A DNA stretch of 5,982 nucleotides from Actinomycetales bacterium (GCA_012841845.1 DUTZ01000389.1:1-5982); one strand, 5' to 3'; positions 1 through 5,695 are shown, counted from the stretch's first letter. Notes: generated by a model from the sequence alone, not told the origin. Program-made: numbers and translations.

Positions 1-1122
1 GCGGGCTGCGTGGTGATCGGCAAGACCACCACGCCGGAGTTCGCGTGGAAGGGCGTCACGGACAACGCGCTCACCGGGATCACGCGCAACCCACACGACC
101 CGGCGCTCACCCCGGGCGGGTCGAGCGGCGGCGCGGCGGCCGCGGTCGCGGCGGGACTCGGGCAGCTCGCCCTGGGCACCGACGGCGGCGGCTCGGTCCG
201 CATCCCGGCGTCCTTCTGCGGGATCGTGGCGCTCAAGCCCACGTACGGCGTCATCCCCATGTTCCCGTCGAGCCCCTTCGGCACGCTCGCCCACGCCGGC
301 CCCATGACGCGCACCGTCGCGGACACGGCCGCGTTCATGGACGTGCTCCTGCGGCCCGACCCCCGCGACTGGTCCGCGGTCCCGGCACGGGCCACCTCGC
401 CGTCACACGACGGGTACCTCCGCGCCGCCACCGACGAGGCCCGCGGCGACCGGCCGCTCGAGGGGCTGCGCGTGGCGTACAGCCCCGACCTGGGCTTCGG
501 CACCACCGACCCGGAGGTCGAGCGCGAGGTCGCCCGCGCGGTGGCCGCGCTCGAGTCGCTCGGCGCGCGCGTCGACACCGTCGAGCTCGCGATGGCCGAC
601 CCCGTGGACGCGTTCCACGTGCTGTGGTTCTCCGGGCTCGCCGCGGTCCTCGCGCCGCACGGGCCGGACGCGATCGACCGGGTCGAGCCGCGGATGCGCG
701 AGGCGCTCGGCCGCTACCACGACTACTCGGCGGCCGACTACCTCGACGCGGTGGCCGTGCGCATGGCGCTCGGGGCGCGGATGGCGGCCTTCCACCACGA
801 GTACGACCTCCTCGTGACCCCCACGGTCCCCATCCCGCCGTTCGCCGCCGGCGCGGACGTGCCGCCGGGCTGGCACAGCCCCGACTGGACGTCGTGGACG
901 CCCTACACCTACCCGTTCAACATGACCCAGCAGCCGGCGCTGAGCCTGCCGTGCGGGGTCACCGACGCCGGCCTGCCGGTGGGGGTCCAGCTCGTCGGTG
1001 CCCGCTTCGAGGACCGGCTCGTGGTCCGCGCCGGTGCCGCGCTCGAGGCCGCACTGGGCCGGGTGGTGCCGGAGCCGCGGGTCCACGCGGGGCGGGGTGG
1101 CCACGGGGGACGACGACGATGA
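1..1122 (+). CDS. Amidase-signature family hydrolase, C-terminal part (5' truncated by window edge)
   Basis: This is a cytoplasmic serine hydrolase of the amidase signature (AS) family, which cleaves C-N bonds of amides through a Ser-cisSer-Lys triad. The reading frame is open from base 1 (Ala-Gly-Cys before the Val at 10), so the gene starts outside the window. About 373 residues are visible of the usual 450-500, and the catalytic Lys, normally in the missing N-terminal part, is not seen. The signature GGSSGG lies at 115-132, with the cis-Ser at 121-123. The nucleophile Ser of GTDGGGSVRIP is at 193-195, and the 24-residue spacing between the two matches FAAH (S217/S241). KPTYG and GPMTRTVADTA follow, and the C-terminus has the typical PFNMTQQPALSLPCG and GLPVGVQLVG blocks. 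No internal frameshift is visible. It ends in a 4-nt ATGA overlap with the GntR gene, so the two are probably co-transcribed. The substrate cannot be read from the sequence. Proximity to an Ehu-type importer suggests a small imported amide or cyclic compound, which is inference. Confidence 0.95.
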   Translation, partial: AGCVVIGKTTTPEFAWKGVTDNALTGITRNPHDPALTPGGSSGGAAAAVAAGLGQLALGTDGGGSVRIPASFCGIVALKPTYGVIPMFPSSPFGTLAHAGPMTRTVADTAAFMDVLLRPDPRDWSAVPARATSPSHDGYLRAATDEARGDRPLEGLRVAYSPDLGFGTTDPEVEREVARAVAALESLGARVDTVELAMADPVDAFHVLWFSGLAAVLAPHGPDAIDRVEPRMREALGRYHDYSAADYLDAVAVRMALGARMAAFHHEYDLLVTPTVPIPPFAAGADVPPGWHSPDWTSWTPYTYPFNMTQQPALSLPCGVTDAGLPVGVQLVGARFEDRLVVRAGAALEAALGRVVPEPRVHAGRGGHGGRRR

Positions 1123-1796
1123 CCACACCACCCGCCGGGATCGAGCCGGTCGTCCGCGAGTCCACCCCCGCCCTCATCGCCCGCACGCTGCGCCGCGCGA
1201 TCTCCGACGGCTCGCTGCCGCCGGGCAGCCAGCTGGGGGAGGCCGCGCTCGCCCGCTCGCTGGGCGTGAGCCGCGGCCCCCTGCGGGAGGCGATGCAGCG
1301 GCTCACCCAGGAGGGGCTGCTCGTCTCGCACCCCAACCGGGGACTCTTCGTGGCCGACCTCGACCCCGCGGCCGTGGAGGACATGTACCTGCTGCGGACG
1401 ACCGTCGAGACCGCGGCCCTGGACCGGGTCCTCGACCTGGGGCTGGGGGAGGCGGCCGCGGACCGGCTCGACGCCGCCGTCGACGCCATGGCCGCGCTCG
1501 CCGACGAGCCGCGGTCGGCGGCGATGGTCGCGGCCGACCTCGACTTCCACCACGAGCTCGTCGAGGCGGCCCGCAGCCCGCGGCTCTCCCGCGTCCACGA
1601 GACGGTGATCGTCGAGACGAGCATGTGCCTGCACGCCATGCGGGGCACCTACGAGACGGCCGGGGCGCGGCTCGCCGAACACCGCGCGATCGCCGCCGCG
1701 GTGCGCGCCGGACAGGCCGACGAGGCGCGCCGACTGCTGGTGGAGCACATGCGCGACGGGCTCGACCGCGTGCGCTCGGGCGGCGGCGCGACATGA
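1119..1796 (+). CDS. GntR-family transcriptional regulator, FadR/FCD subfamily
   Basis: This is a 225-residue ligand-responsive DNA-binding regulator. The N-terminal winged helix-turn-helix spans residues 16-80, with LGEAALARSLGVSRGPLREA holding the recognition helix and HPNRGLFVADL the wing. The C-terminal FCD helical domain spans about residues 85-215. It retains the full Asp/His set typical of metal-containing FCD proteins: D140, H144 (DLDFHH), H188 (AEHRAI) and H210 (VEHMRD). The spacing is close to that I recall for TM0439, so metal-assisted binding of a carboxylate-type effector is plausible. The ATG at 1119 is chosen because a GGGGGA Shine-Dalgarno sits at 1105-1110 and the start overlaps the amidase stop. 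The same frame is open far upstream, but that part is Arg-rich shadow of the amidase. It is probably the local regulator of the amidase and the downstream transporter, acting at the palindromes directly after its own stop codon. EnuR, the ectoine regulator known in proteobacteria, is a MocR-type protein, so this is a different regulator class. Confidence 0.95.
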   Translation: MTTPPAGIEPVVRESTPALIARTLRRAISDGSLPPGSQLGEAALARSLGVSRGPLREAMQRLTQEGLLVSHPNRGLFVADLDPAAVEDMYLLRTTVETAALDRVLDLGLGEAAADRLDAAVDAMAALADEPRSAAMVAADLDFHHELVEAARSPRLSRVHETVIVETSMCLHAMRGTYETAGARLAEHRAIAAAVRAGQADEARRLLVEHMRDGLDRVRSGGGAT

Positions 1797-1818
1797 CCGC
1801 CGGTCACGGTGAGGTCAC
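1794..1818. promoter_or_regulatory. Cluster of overlapping TCAC/GTGA palindromes after the GntR stop codon
   Basis: Three short perfect inverted repeats overlap here: TGACC-GCC-GGTCA (1794-1806, which includes the GntR stop codon), TCAC-G-GTGA (1804-1812) and GTGA-GG-TCAC (1809-1818). The block GGTCACG also occurs twice as a direct repeat (1802-1808 and 1813-1819) with an 11-nt period, about one helical turn. This arrangement could be an auxiliary binding site for a dimeric regulator. Function is inferred from symmetry alone. Confidence 0.4.
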
Positions 1819-1834
1819 GCTTGCGTCGTTAGGC

Positions 1835-1849
1835 GGCGGTGTCACCGCC
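1835..1849. promoter_or_regulatory. Candidate operator for the FCD/GntR regulator upstream of ehuB
   Basis: This is a perfect 7-bp inverted repeat around a single central base: GGCGGTG-T-CACCGCC. Its core reads GT-N3-AC (1839-1845), the core shared by FadR-type GntR operators. It sits directly upstream of the putative -35 hexamer of the ehuB promoter and just downstream of the GntR gene itself. The natural reader is therefore the adjacent regulator. Whether binding represses or activates cannot be told from the position. Confidence 0.55.
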
Positions 1850-1850
1850 C

Positions 1851-1878
1851 CGGACATACGGTGAACCGGCCGTAAACT
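1851..1878 (+). promoter_or_regulatory. Putative promoter of the ehuBCDA operon
   Basis: A -10 hexamer TAAACT (1873-1878) fits the actinobacterial TAnnnT consensus. A weaker -35, CGGACA (1851-1856, 4 of 6 matches to TTGACA), lies 16 nt upstream. The predicted transcript would start near 1885, giving a short leader that just contains the Shine-Dalgarno GGAGG at 1889-1893. Confidence 0.45.
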
Positions 1879-1888
1879 TCTGCCACAC

Positions 1889-1893
1889 GGAGG
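1889..1893 (+). promoter_or_regulatory. Shine-Dalgarno of ehuB, decides the start codon
   Basis: GGAGG lies 5 nt upstream of the ATG at 1899. Another ATG at 1895 is out of frame with the binding-protein sequence and too close to the Shine-Dalgarno. A more upstream in-frame start at 1839 would place non-signal-peptide sequence before the twin-arginine motif. The start at 1899 puts the motif at residues 6-12. Confidence 0.75.
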
Positions 1894-1898
1894 CATGG

Positions 1899-2777
1899 AT
1901 GAACGCGAACATCTCACGCAGACAACTGTTCCGGGGCGCGCTGGCGCTCGGCGGCGTGGTCGCCGTCGGCGGCTCGCTGGCCGCGTGCACGACCACCGAA
2001 CCCGGCGGGCCCGACGCCGAGGGCGGTGGCGGCCTGCTCGAGCGGGCCAGGCAGCAGGGCCTCCGGATCGCGATCGGCAACGAGCCCCCGTACACCGAGC
2101 TCTCCCCGGACGGCACCGTCACCGGCGCCGAGCCGGACGTGGTCCGCGCGGTGTGCGAGCGCCTGGGCATCGAGAAGGTCGAGGGCATCGTCACCGGATA
2201 CAACGACATGATCCCCGGGCTCAAGGCCAACCGCTGGGACGCGATCGCGGCGGGGCTGTTCATGAAGAAGTCGCGGTGCGCCGAGGTCTCCTACGCCTCC
2301 CCGGTCATCGTCTCGACAGAGTCGTTCGGCGTCCGGCCGGGCAACCCCAAGGACATCACCACGATCGCCGACGCCACCGAGCGCGACGACCTGCGGATCG
2401 GCGTCGTCCCGGGCGGGTTCGAGCAGGGCATCCTCGAGGAGGCCGGGGTCCCGGGGAACCGCATCATCAACGTCACCGACGCGCGCGGCGGGGCCGACGC
2501 CCTGGCCGCCGACCGGATCGACGCCTTCCTCCTGCCCACGCTCTCGCTGCGGGAACTCGACGGCGTCGAGGTCACCGACCCGATCGAGGACGCGCCCAGC
2601 ACCGGCTCCTCCGCCGCGTTCCGGCCCGAGGACTCCGACTTCCTCGACGCCTACAACGAGGAGCTGGAGAAGTTCAAGACCGAGCCCGAGTTCGCCGAGA
2701 TCCTCGACAAGTGGGGCTTCGACCCGACCGTGGTCGACGGCGTGACGACCGAAGAGCTCTGCGCGGTGGACGGCTGA
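1899..2777 (+). CDS. ehuB: Ectoine/hydroxyectoine-type ABC transporter substrate-binding lipoprotein (EhuB-like)
   Basis: This 292-residue extracytoplasmic solute receptor (SBP family 3) delivers ligand to the EhuC/EhuD permease. The signal peptide has a twin-arginine motif (SRRQLFR, residues 6-12), a hydrophobic stretch and a lipobox LAAC with Cys30. The protein is therefore probably Tat-exported and lipid-anchored, as suits a monoderm importer. The mature domain begins near LRIAIGNEPPY (55-65) and ends with DAYNEELEKF and TTEELCA. Residues E62, Y65, Y101, F121 and R126 fall at the spacings I recall for the ectoine-contacting Glu21, Phe24, Tyr60, Phe80 and Arg85 of S. meliloti EhuB, which supports ectoine or hydroxyectoine as ligand. 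Cys127 and Cys288 could form a disulfide, which is speculative. It is the first gene of the transporter operon, behind its own promoter and a GT-N3-AC palindrome. A general polar amino acid binding protein is the alternative, but the whole-protein pattern and the neighbours favour EhuB. Confidence 0.88.
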   Translation: MNANISRRQLFRGALALGGVVAVGGSLAACTTTEPGGPDAEGGGGLLERARQQGLRIAIGNEPPYTELSPDGTVTGAEPDVVRAVCERLGIEKVEGIVTGYNDMIPGLKANRWDAIAAGLFMKKSRCAEVSYASPVIVSTESFGVRPGNPKDITTIADATERDDLRIGVVPGGFEQGILEEAGVPGNRIINVTDARGGADALAADRIDAFLLPTLSLRELDGVEVTDPIEDAPSTGSSAAFRPEDSDFLDAYNEELEKFKTEPEFAEILDKWGFDPTVVDGVTTEELCAVDG

Positions 2778-2786
2778 CCCCGCCCG

Positions 2787-3482
2787 ATGGAGGCGATCGT
2801 CGACTTCCTGCCGCTCATCCGGCAGGGGTTCATCACCACCGTCCAGGTGACGGTCCTCGGGGCGCTGCTCGCCCTGGTCGTGGCGTTCGCGCTGGGGCTC
2901 GCCCGGCTGTCGACGCACCGCTGGCTGCGCTGGTCGGCGGCGTGCATCGTGGAGTTCCTCCGCGGCACGTCGCTGGTCGTGCAGTTGTTCTGGCTGTTCT
3001 ACGCCCTGCCGTTCTTCGGGTTCCAGCTCACCGCCCTGTTCGCGGGCGTGCTGGCGCTCGGCCTCAACGAGGGGGCCTACGCCTCCGAGGTGGTGCGCGG
3101 CTCCATCGCGTCGCGGCCCCGGGGACAGACCGAGGCGGCCATCGCGCTCAACATGACGCCCGCCCACCGGATGCGCCGCATCCTGCTGCCGCAGTCCCTC
3201 CCCGCGATGCTGCCGCCCATGGGCAACGTCATGGTGGACCTGCTCAAGAACAGCTCGCTCGTCTCGATGGTGACGGTCGCCGACCTCACCTTCAACGCCG
3301 GACTCATCCGGTCCTCCACCGGCGAGACGGCGCTCATCTACGGCATCATCCTGGTCCTGTACTTCGTGCTCAGCCTGGTGATCTCCGCGATCGTCGCGCT
3401 GCTCGAGCGGCGCTTCTCGCCGACGCGTGAGAAGCGGCCGCTGATCACCGCGCTCACCGGCCGGATGCAGGGGGTGAGCTGA
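2787..3482 (+). CDS. ehuC: Ectoine/hydroxyectoine-type ABC transporter permease EhuC
   Basis: This is a 231-residue integral membrane permease of the polar amino acid (HisM/GlnP) type and forms one half of the membrane channel. Hydrophobic segments lie at about residues 17-38, 52-75, 80-98, 150-168 and 183-206. The cytoplasmic EAA loop (E116-A-A ... ILLP 132-135), which contacts the ATPase, carries Asn122 where the general consensus has Gly. FLRGTSLVVQLFWLFYALP (57-75) is typical of this subgroup. The ATG at 2787 begins MEAIVDFLPLIRQG, which fits the family N-terminus. There is no good Shine-Dalgarno in the 9 nt after the ehuB stop (the sequence there is C-rich), so translation probably depends on coupling to ehuB. 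The stop overlaps the ehuD start by 1 nt (TGATG). General amino acid permease is the only serious alternative. Confidence 0.9.
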   Translation: MEAIVDFLPLIRQGFITTVQVTVLGALLALVVAFALGLARLSTHRWLRWSAACIVEFLRGTSLVVQLFWLFYALPFFGFQLTALFAGVLALGLNEGAYASEVVRGSIASRPRGQTEAAIALNMTPAHRMRRILLPQSLPAMLPPMGNVMVDLLKNSSLVSMVTVADLTFNAGLIRSSTGETALIYGIILVLYFVLSLVISAIVALLERRFSPTREKRPLITALTGRMQGVS

Positions 3483-4138
3483 TGATCTGGGACACCTCCT
3501 TCGCGCTGCGGATCCTGCCGGACCTGCTCCGGGGCCTGGTCACCACCGTCCAGATCACCTTCGCCGGCATGGCGATCGCGGCCGTGCTCGGCCTCGTCGT
3601 GGCGGTCTTCCGCTACCTGCGCATCCCCGTCCTCTCGCAGGTGCTGAGCTTCCTCGTCTACTTTGTCCGCGGCACCCCGCTGCTCGTCCAGGCGTTCTTC
3701 GTCTTCTACGTGCTCCCCGAGTACGGCATCACCATGTCGGCGCTGCTCACCGGCATCATCGTCATCGGGATCAACTACAGCGCCTACACCGCGGAGGTCT
3801 ACCGGTCCGGGATCGAGGGCATCGCCGTCGGGCAGTGGGAGGCGGCCATGGCCCTCAACCTCCCCCGCGGCCGGACGTGGACGCGGATCGTCCTGCCGCA
3901 GGCCGTCCGCCGCGTCGTGCCCATGCTCGGCAACTACCTCATCCAGATGTTCAAGGACTCGGCCATCCTCTCGGCGATCACCGTCTACGAGCTCATGTCG
4001 GTGGCCCGGGCAATCGGCCAGTCCGAGTTCCGCTACATCGAACCGTTCACGATCGCGGCGATCCTCTTCCTCATCGTCAGCGTCCCGTGCACCCTCGTCC
4101 TGCGTCGATTGGAGATCCGCTATGGCACCGTCCACTGA
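3482..4138 (+). CDS. ehuD: Ectoine/hydroxyectoine-type ABC transporter permease EhuD
   Basis: This 218-residue second permease subunit pairs with EhuC in the inner-membrane channel. The N-terminus MIWDTSFALRILPDLLRGL is characteristic of EhuD. Hydrophobic segments lie at about residues 22-43, 52-78, 85-104, 150-168 and 187-207. FVRGTPLLVQAFFVFYVLPEYG (61-82) and the EAA loop E120-A-A-M-A-L-N ... IVLP (136-139) are clear, again with Asn126 at the usual Gly position. The start is supported by a strong purine-rich Shine-Dalgarno (AGGGGG, 3469-3474, 7 nt upstream) and a 1-nt TGATG overlap with ehuC. Its last 17 nt overlap the start of ehuA, so its C-terminal residues (RYGTVH) share bases with the ATPase start codon region. 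Stoichiometric coupled expression is expected. Confidence 0.91.
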   Translation: MIWDTSFALRILPDLLRGLVTTVQITFAGMAIAAVLGLVVAVFRYLRIPVLSQVLSFLVYFVRGTPLLVQAFFVFYVLPEYGITMSALLTGIIVIGINYSAYTAEVYRSGIEGIAVGQWEAAMALNLPRGRTWTRIVLPQAVRRVVPMLGNYLIQMFKDSAILSAITVYELMSVARAIGQSEFRYIEPFTIAAILFLIVSVPCTLVLRRLEIRYGTVH

Positions 4139-4949
4139 GCCCGGGCCCGGGCCGGCCGCGAGCGCCGGGTCCGGATCCGGTGCCGAGCCGATGGTCCGGT
4201 TCGAGAAGGTGAGCAAGAACTGGGGCGAGAACCACGTGCTCCGCGAGCTCGACTTCACGGTGGACAAGGGCGAGAAGATCTCGATCATCGGCCCGTCCGG
4301 GTCCGGCAAGACCACCATCCTGCGCGTGCTCATGACGCTCGAGTACCCCACGTCCGGCCGGGTGCTCGTCGAGGGCGACGAACTGTGGAACACCTCCGGC
4401 GCCCGCAAGCGGCCGCGGGAGACCAAGCGGATGCGGCAGATCCGCAGCCGCATCGGGATGGTCTTCCAGCAGTTCAACCTGTTCCCCCACATGACGGCCC
4501 TGGAGAACGTCATGGAGGCGCCGGTCCACGTCCTGGGCAAGGACAAGGCGACGGCGAGGCGGGAGGCCGAGGAGCTGCTGGCCCTGGTGGGCCTGGCGGA
4601 CCACTCGGCCAAGAAGCCGCCGCAGCTCTCGGGCGGTCAGCAGCAGCGCGTGGCGATCGCCCGCGCCATGGCCACCAAGCCGGACATCATGCTGTTCGAC
4701 GAGCCCACGTCCGCGCTCGACCCGGAGCTCGTCGGCGAGGTGCTCAAGGTGATCCGCGACCTGGCCGAGGACTCGTCCATGACCATGCTCATGGTGACGC
4801 ACGAGATGAACTTCGCCCGCGAGATCTCCGACCGCGTGGTGATGTTCGACGGCGGCGTCTCCGTGGAGTCCGCGCCGCCCGCGCAGTTCTTCGACGCGCC
4901 CGAGCACGAGCGGACCAAGCGGTTCCTCGGCGCGATCCAGGGCTACTGA
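4122..4949 (+). CDS. ehuA: Ectoine/hydroxyectoine-type ABC transporter ATP-binding protein EhuA
   Basis: This is the 275-residue cytoplasmic ATPase that energises the EhuCD permease. All nucleotide-binding motifs are present: Walker A GPSGSGKTT (57-65), Q-loop Gln116 in MVFQQFNLFPHMT, signature LSGGQ (169-173), Walker B IMLFDE (189-194), D-loop SALD (197-200) and the switch His227. The insert between Walker A and the Q-loop (about 86-107, LWNTSGARKRPRETKRMRQI) matches the longer loop of EhuA relative to GlnQ/HisP. The ATG at 4122 is chosen because GGAGA (4111-4115) lies 6 nt upstream. This adds a 23-residue Pro/Gly/Ser/Ala-rich tail before the conserved MVRFEKV. The ATG at 4191 would start exactly at that conserved part but has no clear Shine-Dalgarno, so it remains the alternative. 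It is the last gene of the operon. The 40 nt after the stop hold no convincing terminator. Confidence 0.9.
   Translation: MAPSTEPGPGPAASAGSGSGAEPMVRFEKVSKNWGENHVLRELDFTVDKGEKISIIGPSGSGKTTILRVLMTLEYPTSGRVLVEGDELWNTSGARKRPRETKRMRQIRSRIGMVFQQFNLFPHMTALENVMEAPVHVLGKDKATARREAEELLALVGLADHSAKKPPQLSGGQQQRVAIARAMATKPDIMLFDEPTSALDPELVGEVLKVIRDLAEDSSMTMLMVTHEMNFAREISDRVVMFDGGVSVESAPPAQFFDAPEHERTKRFLGAIQGY
4139..4152. repeat. Self-complementary 14-mer in the 5' coding region of ehuA
   Basis: GCCCGGGCCCGGGC is a perfect palindrome beginning one base after the ehuD stop and 17 nt after the ehuA start codon. In RNA it could fold as a 5-bp GC stem with a GGCC loop, possibly affecting early elongation or initiation on ehuA. 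In DNA this GC-rich it may also be chance plus the Pro/Gly codon bias of the N-terminal tail. Confidence 0.35.
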
Positions 4950-4989
4950 GCGGGCCGGACGCGGTCGTCGGGCCGCGCCGGCACCGCCG

Positions 4990-5601
4990 TCACGACGTGA
5001 GGTGCAGCCCGTTCTTCATCCCCCAGGCGACGGCCTGGGGGCGGGTCGTCACGCCGATCTTGCGATAGGCCTCGCGGATGTAGGTCTTGACCGTGTTCGG
5101 CGAGAGGTAGCAGGAGGTCGCGATCTCGTCGTTGGACCGGCCCTGGACGATGAGCGCGAGCATCTCCGACTCCCGCGGGGTCAGGCCCACGTCCGCGGCC
5201 GGCCAGCGCCCCGTCGCCGCGGCGTCGTTCCCGAGCAGCGTGACGCGCTCGCCGCGCGCGACCTGCTCGATGCCCTCGACCAATTGCTCCCCGGGGAGCG
5301 ATTTGGCCAGGAACCCACTCGCACCGGTCGCGAGCGTGTCCGCCACCGCGGCGGGATCGGTGATGAAGGAGTAGACGGCGACCGCCCCGATGTGGGGGTC
5401 GCTCGCCATGGTGGCCAGGCGCGGCTGCCAGTCCTGCGGGGCGGCGAAGGTGTCGAACAGCGCCACGTCCACCGGCTCGTCGGCGGTCGAGCCGGTCTCG
5501 GTCTCCACCACGAGGACGCGGTCGGAGTACGGCGCCAGTAGCGCGCGCACGCCGGCCACGACGACGGAGTAGTCGTTGACCACGGAGACTCTGAGCGGCA
5601 C
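4990..5601 (-). CDS. LuxR/NarL-type response regulator
   Basis: This is a 203-residue two-domain transcription factor. The receiver spans about residues 1-118. It has candidate phosphoacceptor D50 (VALFDTF), Ser78 (VAVYSF) at the Thr/Ser position and Lys100 (GFLAKS). The acidic pocket reads N9-D10 (VVNDY) instead of the usual Asp/Glu-Asp pair, and the residues after D50 lack the common LxMP loop. The LuxR helix-turn-helix spans about 139-199 (GLTPRESEMLALI ... SPNTVKTYIREAYRKIGV) and is intact. The GTG at 5601 is chosen because the receiver's first strand (PLRVSVVNDY) begins right after it. The 53 codons upstream in frame look unlike a domain. There is only a weak GGA 3 nt upstream, but a TACGTT -10 ends 6 nt before the GTG, so the message may be leaderless. 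It is convergent with ehuA and divergent from the whiB gene, and no sensor kinase is in view. Confidence 0.93.
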   Translation of the reverse strand: MPLRVSVVNDYSVVVAGVRALLAPYSDRVLVVETETGSTADEPVDVALFDTFAAPQDWQPRLATMASDPHIGAVAVYSFITDPAAVADTLATGASGFLAKSLPGEQLVEGIEQVARGERVTLLGNDAAATGRWPAADVGLTPRESEMLALIVQGRSNDEIATSCYLSPNTVKTYIREAYRKIGVTTRPQAVAWGMKNGLHLTS

Positions 5602-5607
5602 CGATCC

Positions 5608-5613
5608 AACGTA
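5608..5613 (-). promoter_or_regulatory. Putative -10 element of a leaderless promoter for the LuxR-type gene
   Basis: On the minus strand the hexamer TACGTT fits TAnnnT. Six bases separate it from the GTG start at 5601, the usual distance from -10 to transcription start. Transcription could therefore begin at the start codon itself, a common actinobacterial arrangement. No good -35 is visible; the -35 position falls inside the inverted repeat at 5628-5641. Confidence 0.45.
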
Positions 5614-5627
5614 GCAGTTCGGGCACC

Positions 5628-5641
5628 CACCCCTGGGGGTG
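5628..5641. promoter_or_regulatory. Inverted repeat in the divergent LuxR/WhiB promoter region
   Basis: This is a perfect 6-bp inverted repeat, CACCCC-TG-GGGGTG. It lies 27 nt upstream of the LuxR-type start and 55 nt upstream of the whiB start, overlapping the expected -35 region of the former. It is a candidate operator shared by the two divergent genes, perhaps for the LuxR-type protein itself, which binds as a dimer. The regulator identity is inference. Confidence 0.45.
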
Positions 5642-5681
5642 TACCGCGTCACTCTCCCCGGTCGGAACAGTGGAGGAAGAC

Positions 5682-5689
5682 GGGAGGAG
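5682..5689 (+). promoter_or_regulatory. Shine-Dalgarno of the whiB gene, decides the start codon
   Basis: GGGAGGAG lies 6 nt upstream of the ATG at 5696. An in-frame GTG at 5693 would be only 3 nt away, and the earlier in-frame GTG at 5639 lies before the Shine-Dalgarno, so ATG 5696 is preferred. Confidence 0.8.
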
Positions 5690-5695
5690 TGTGTG

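Noticed and set aside
45..1118. Long in-frame upstream extension of the GntR gene
   Set aside because: It is an Arg/Gly/Pro-rich shadow of the amidase in another frame. The GntR domain, Shine-Dalgarno and ATGA overlap all point to the start at 1119.
1914..3167. 417-residue open frame on the minus strand opposite ehuB/ehuC
   Set aside because: It is a low-complexity antisense shadow with no recognisable fold or initiation signal.
3338..4612. 424-residue open frame on the minus strand opposite ehuC/ehuD/ehuA
   Set aside because: Its composition (Asp/Glu/Arg/His-rich, no domain) is that of an antisense shadow in high-GC DNA, and the plus-strand genes are unambiguous.
4950..4989. Possible bidirectional terminator between ehuA and the LuxR-type gene
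   Set aside because: Only a 5-bp stem (GCGGT 4961-4965 with ACCGC 4983-4987) around a 17-nt loop and no U-tract was found, too weak to call.
5639..5695. Upstream GTG start for the WhiB gene
   Set aside because: It would begin inside the inverted repeat and before the Shine-Dalgarno at 5682-5689, and the added residues do not resemble WhiB proteins.
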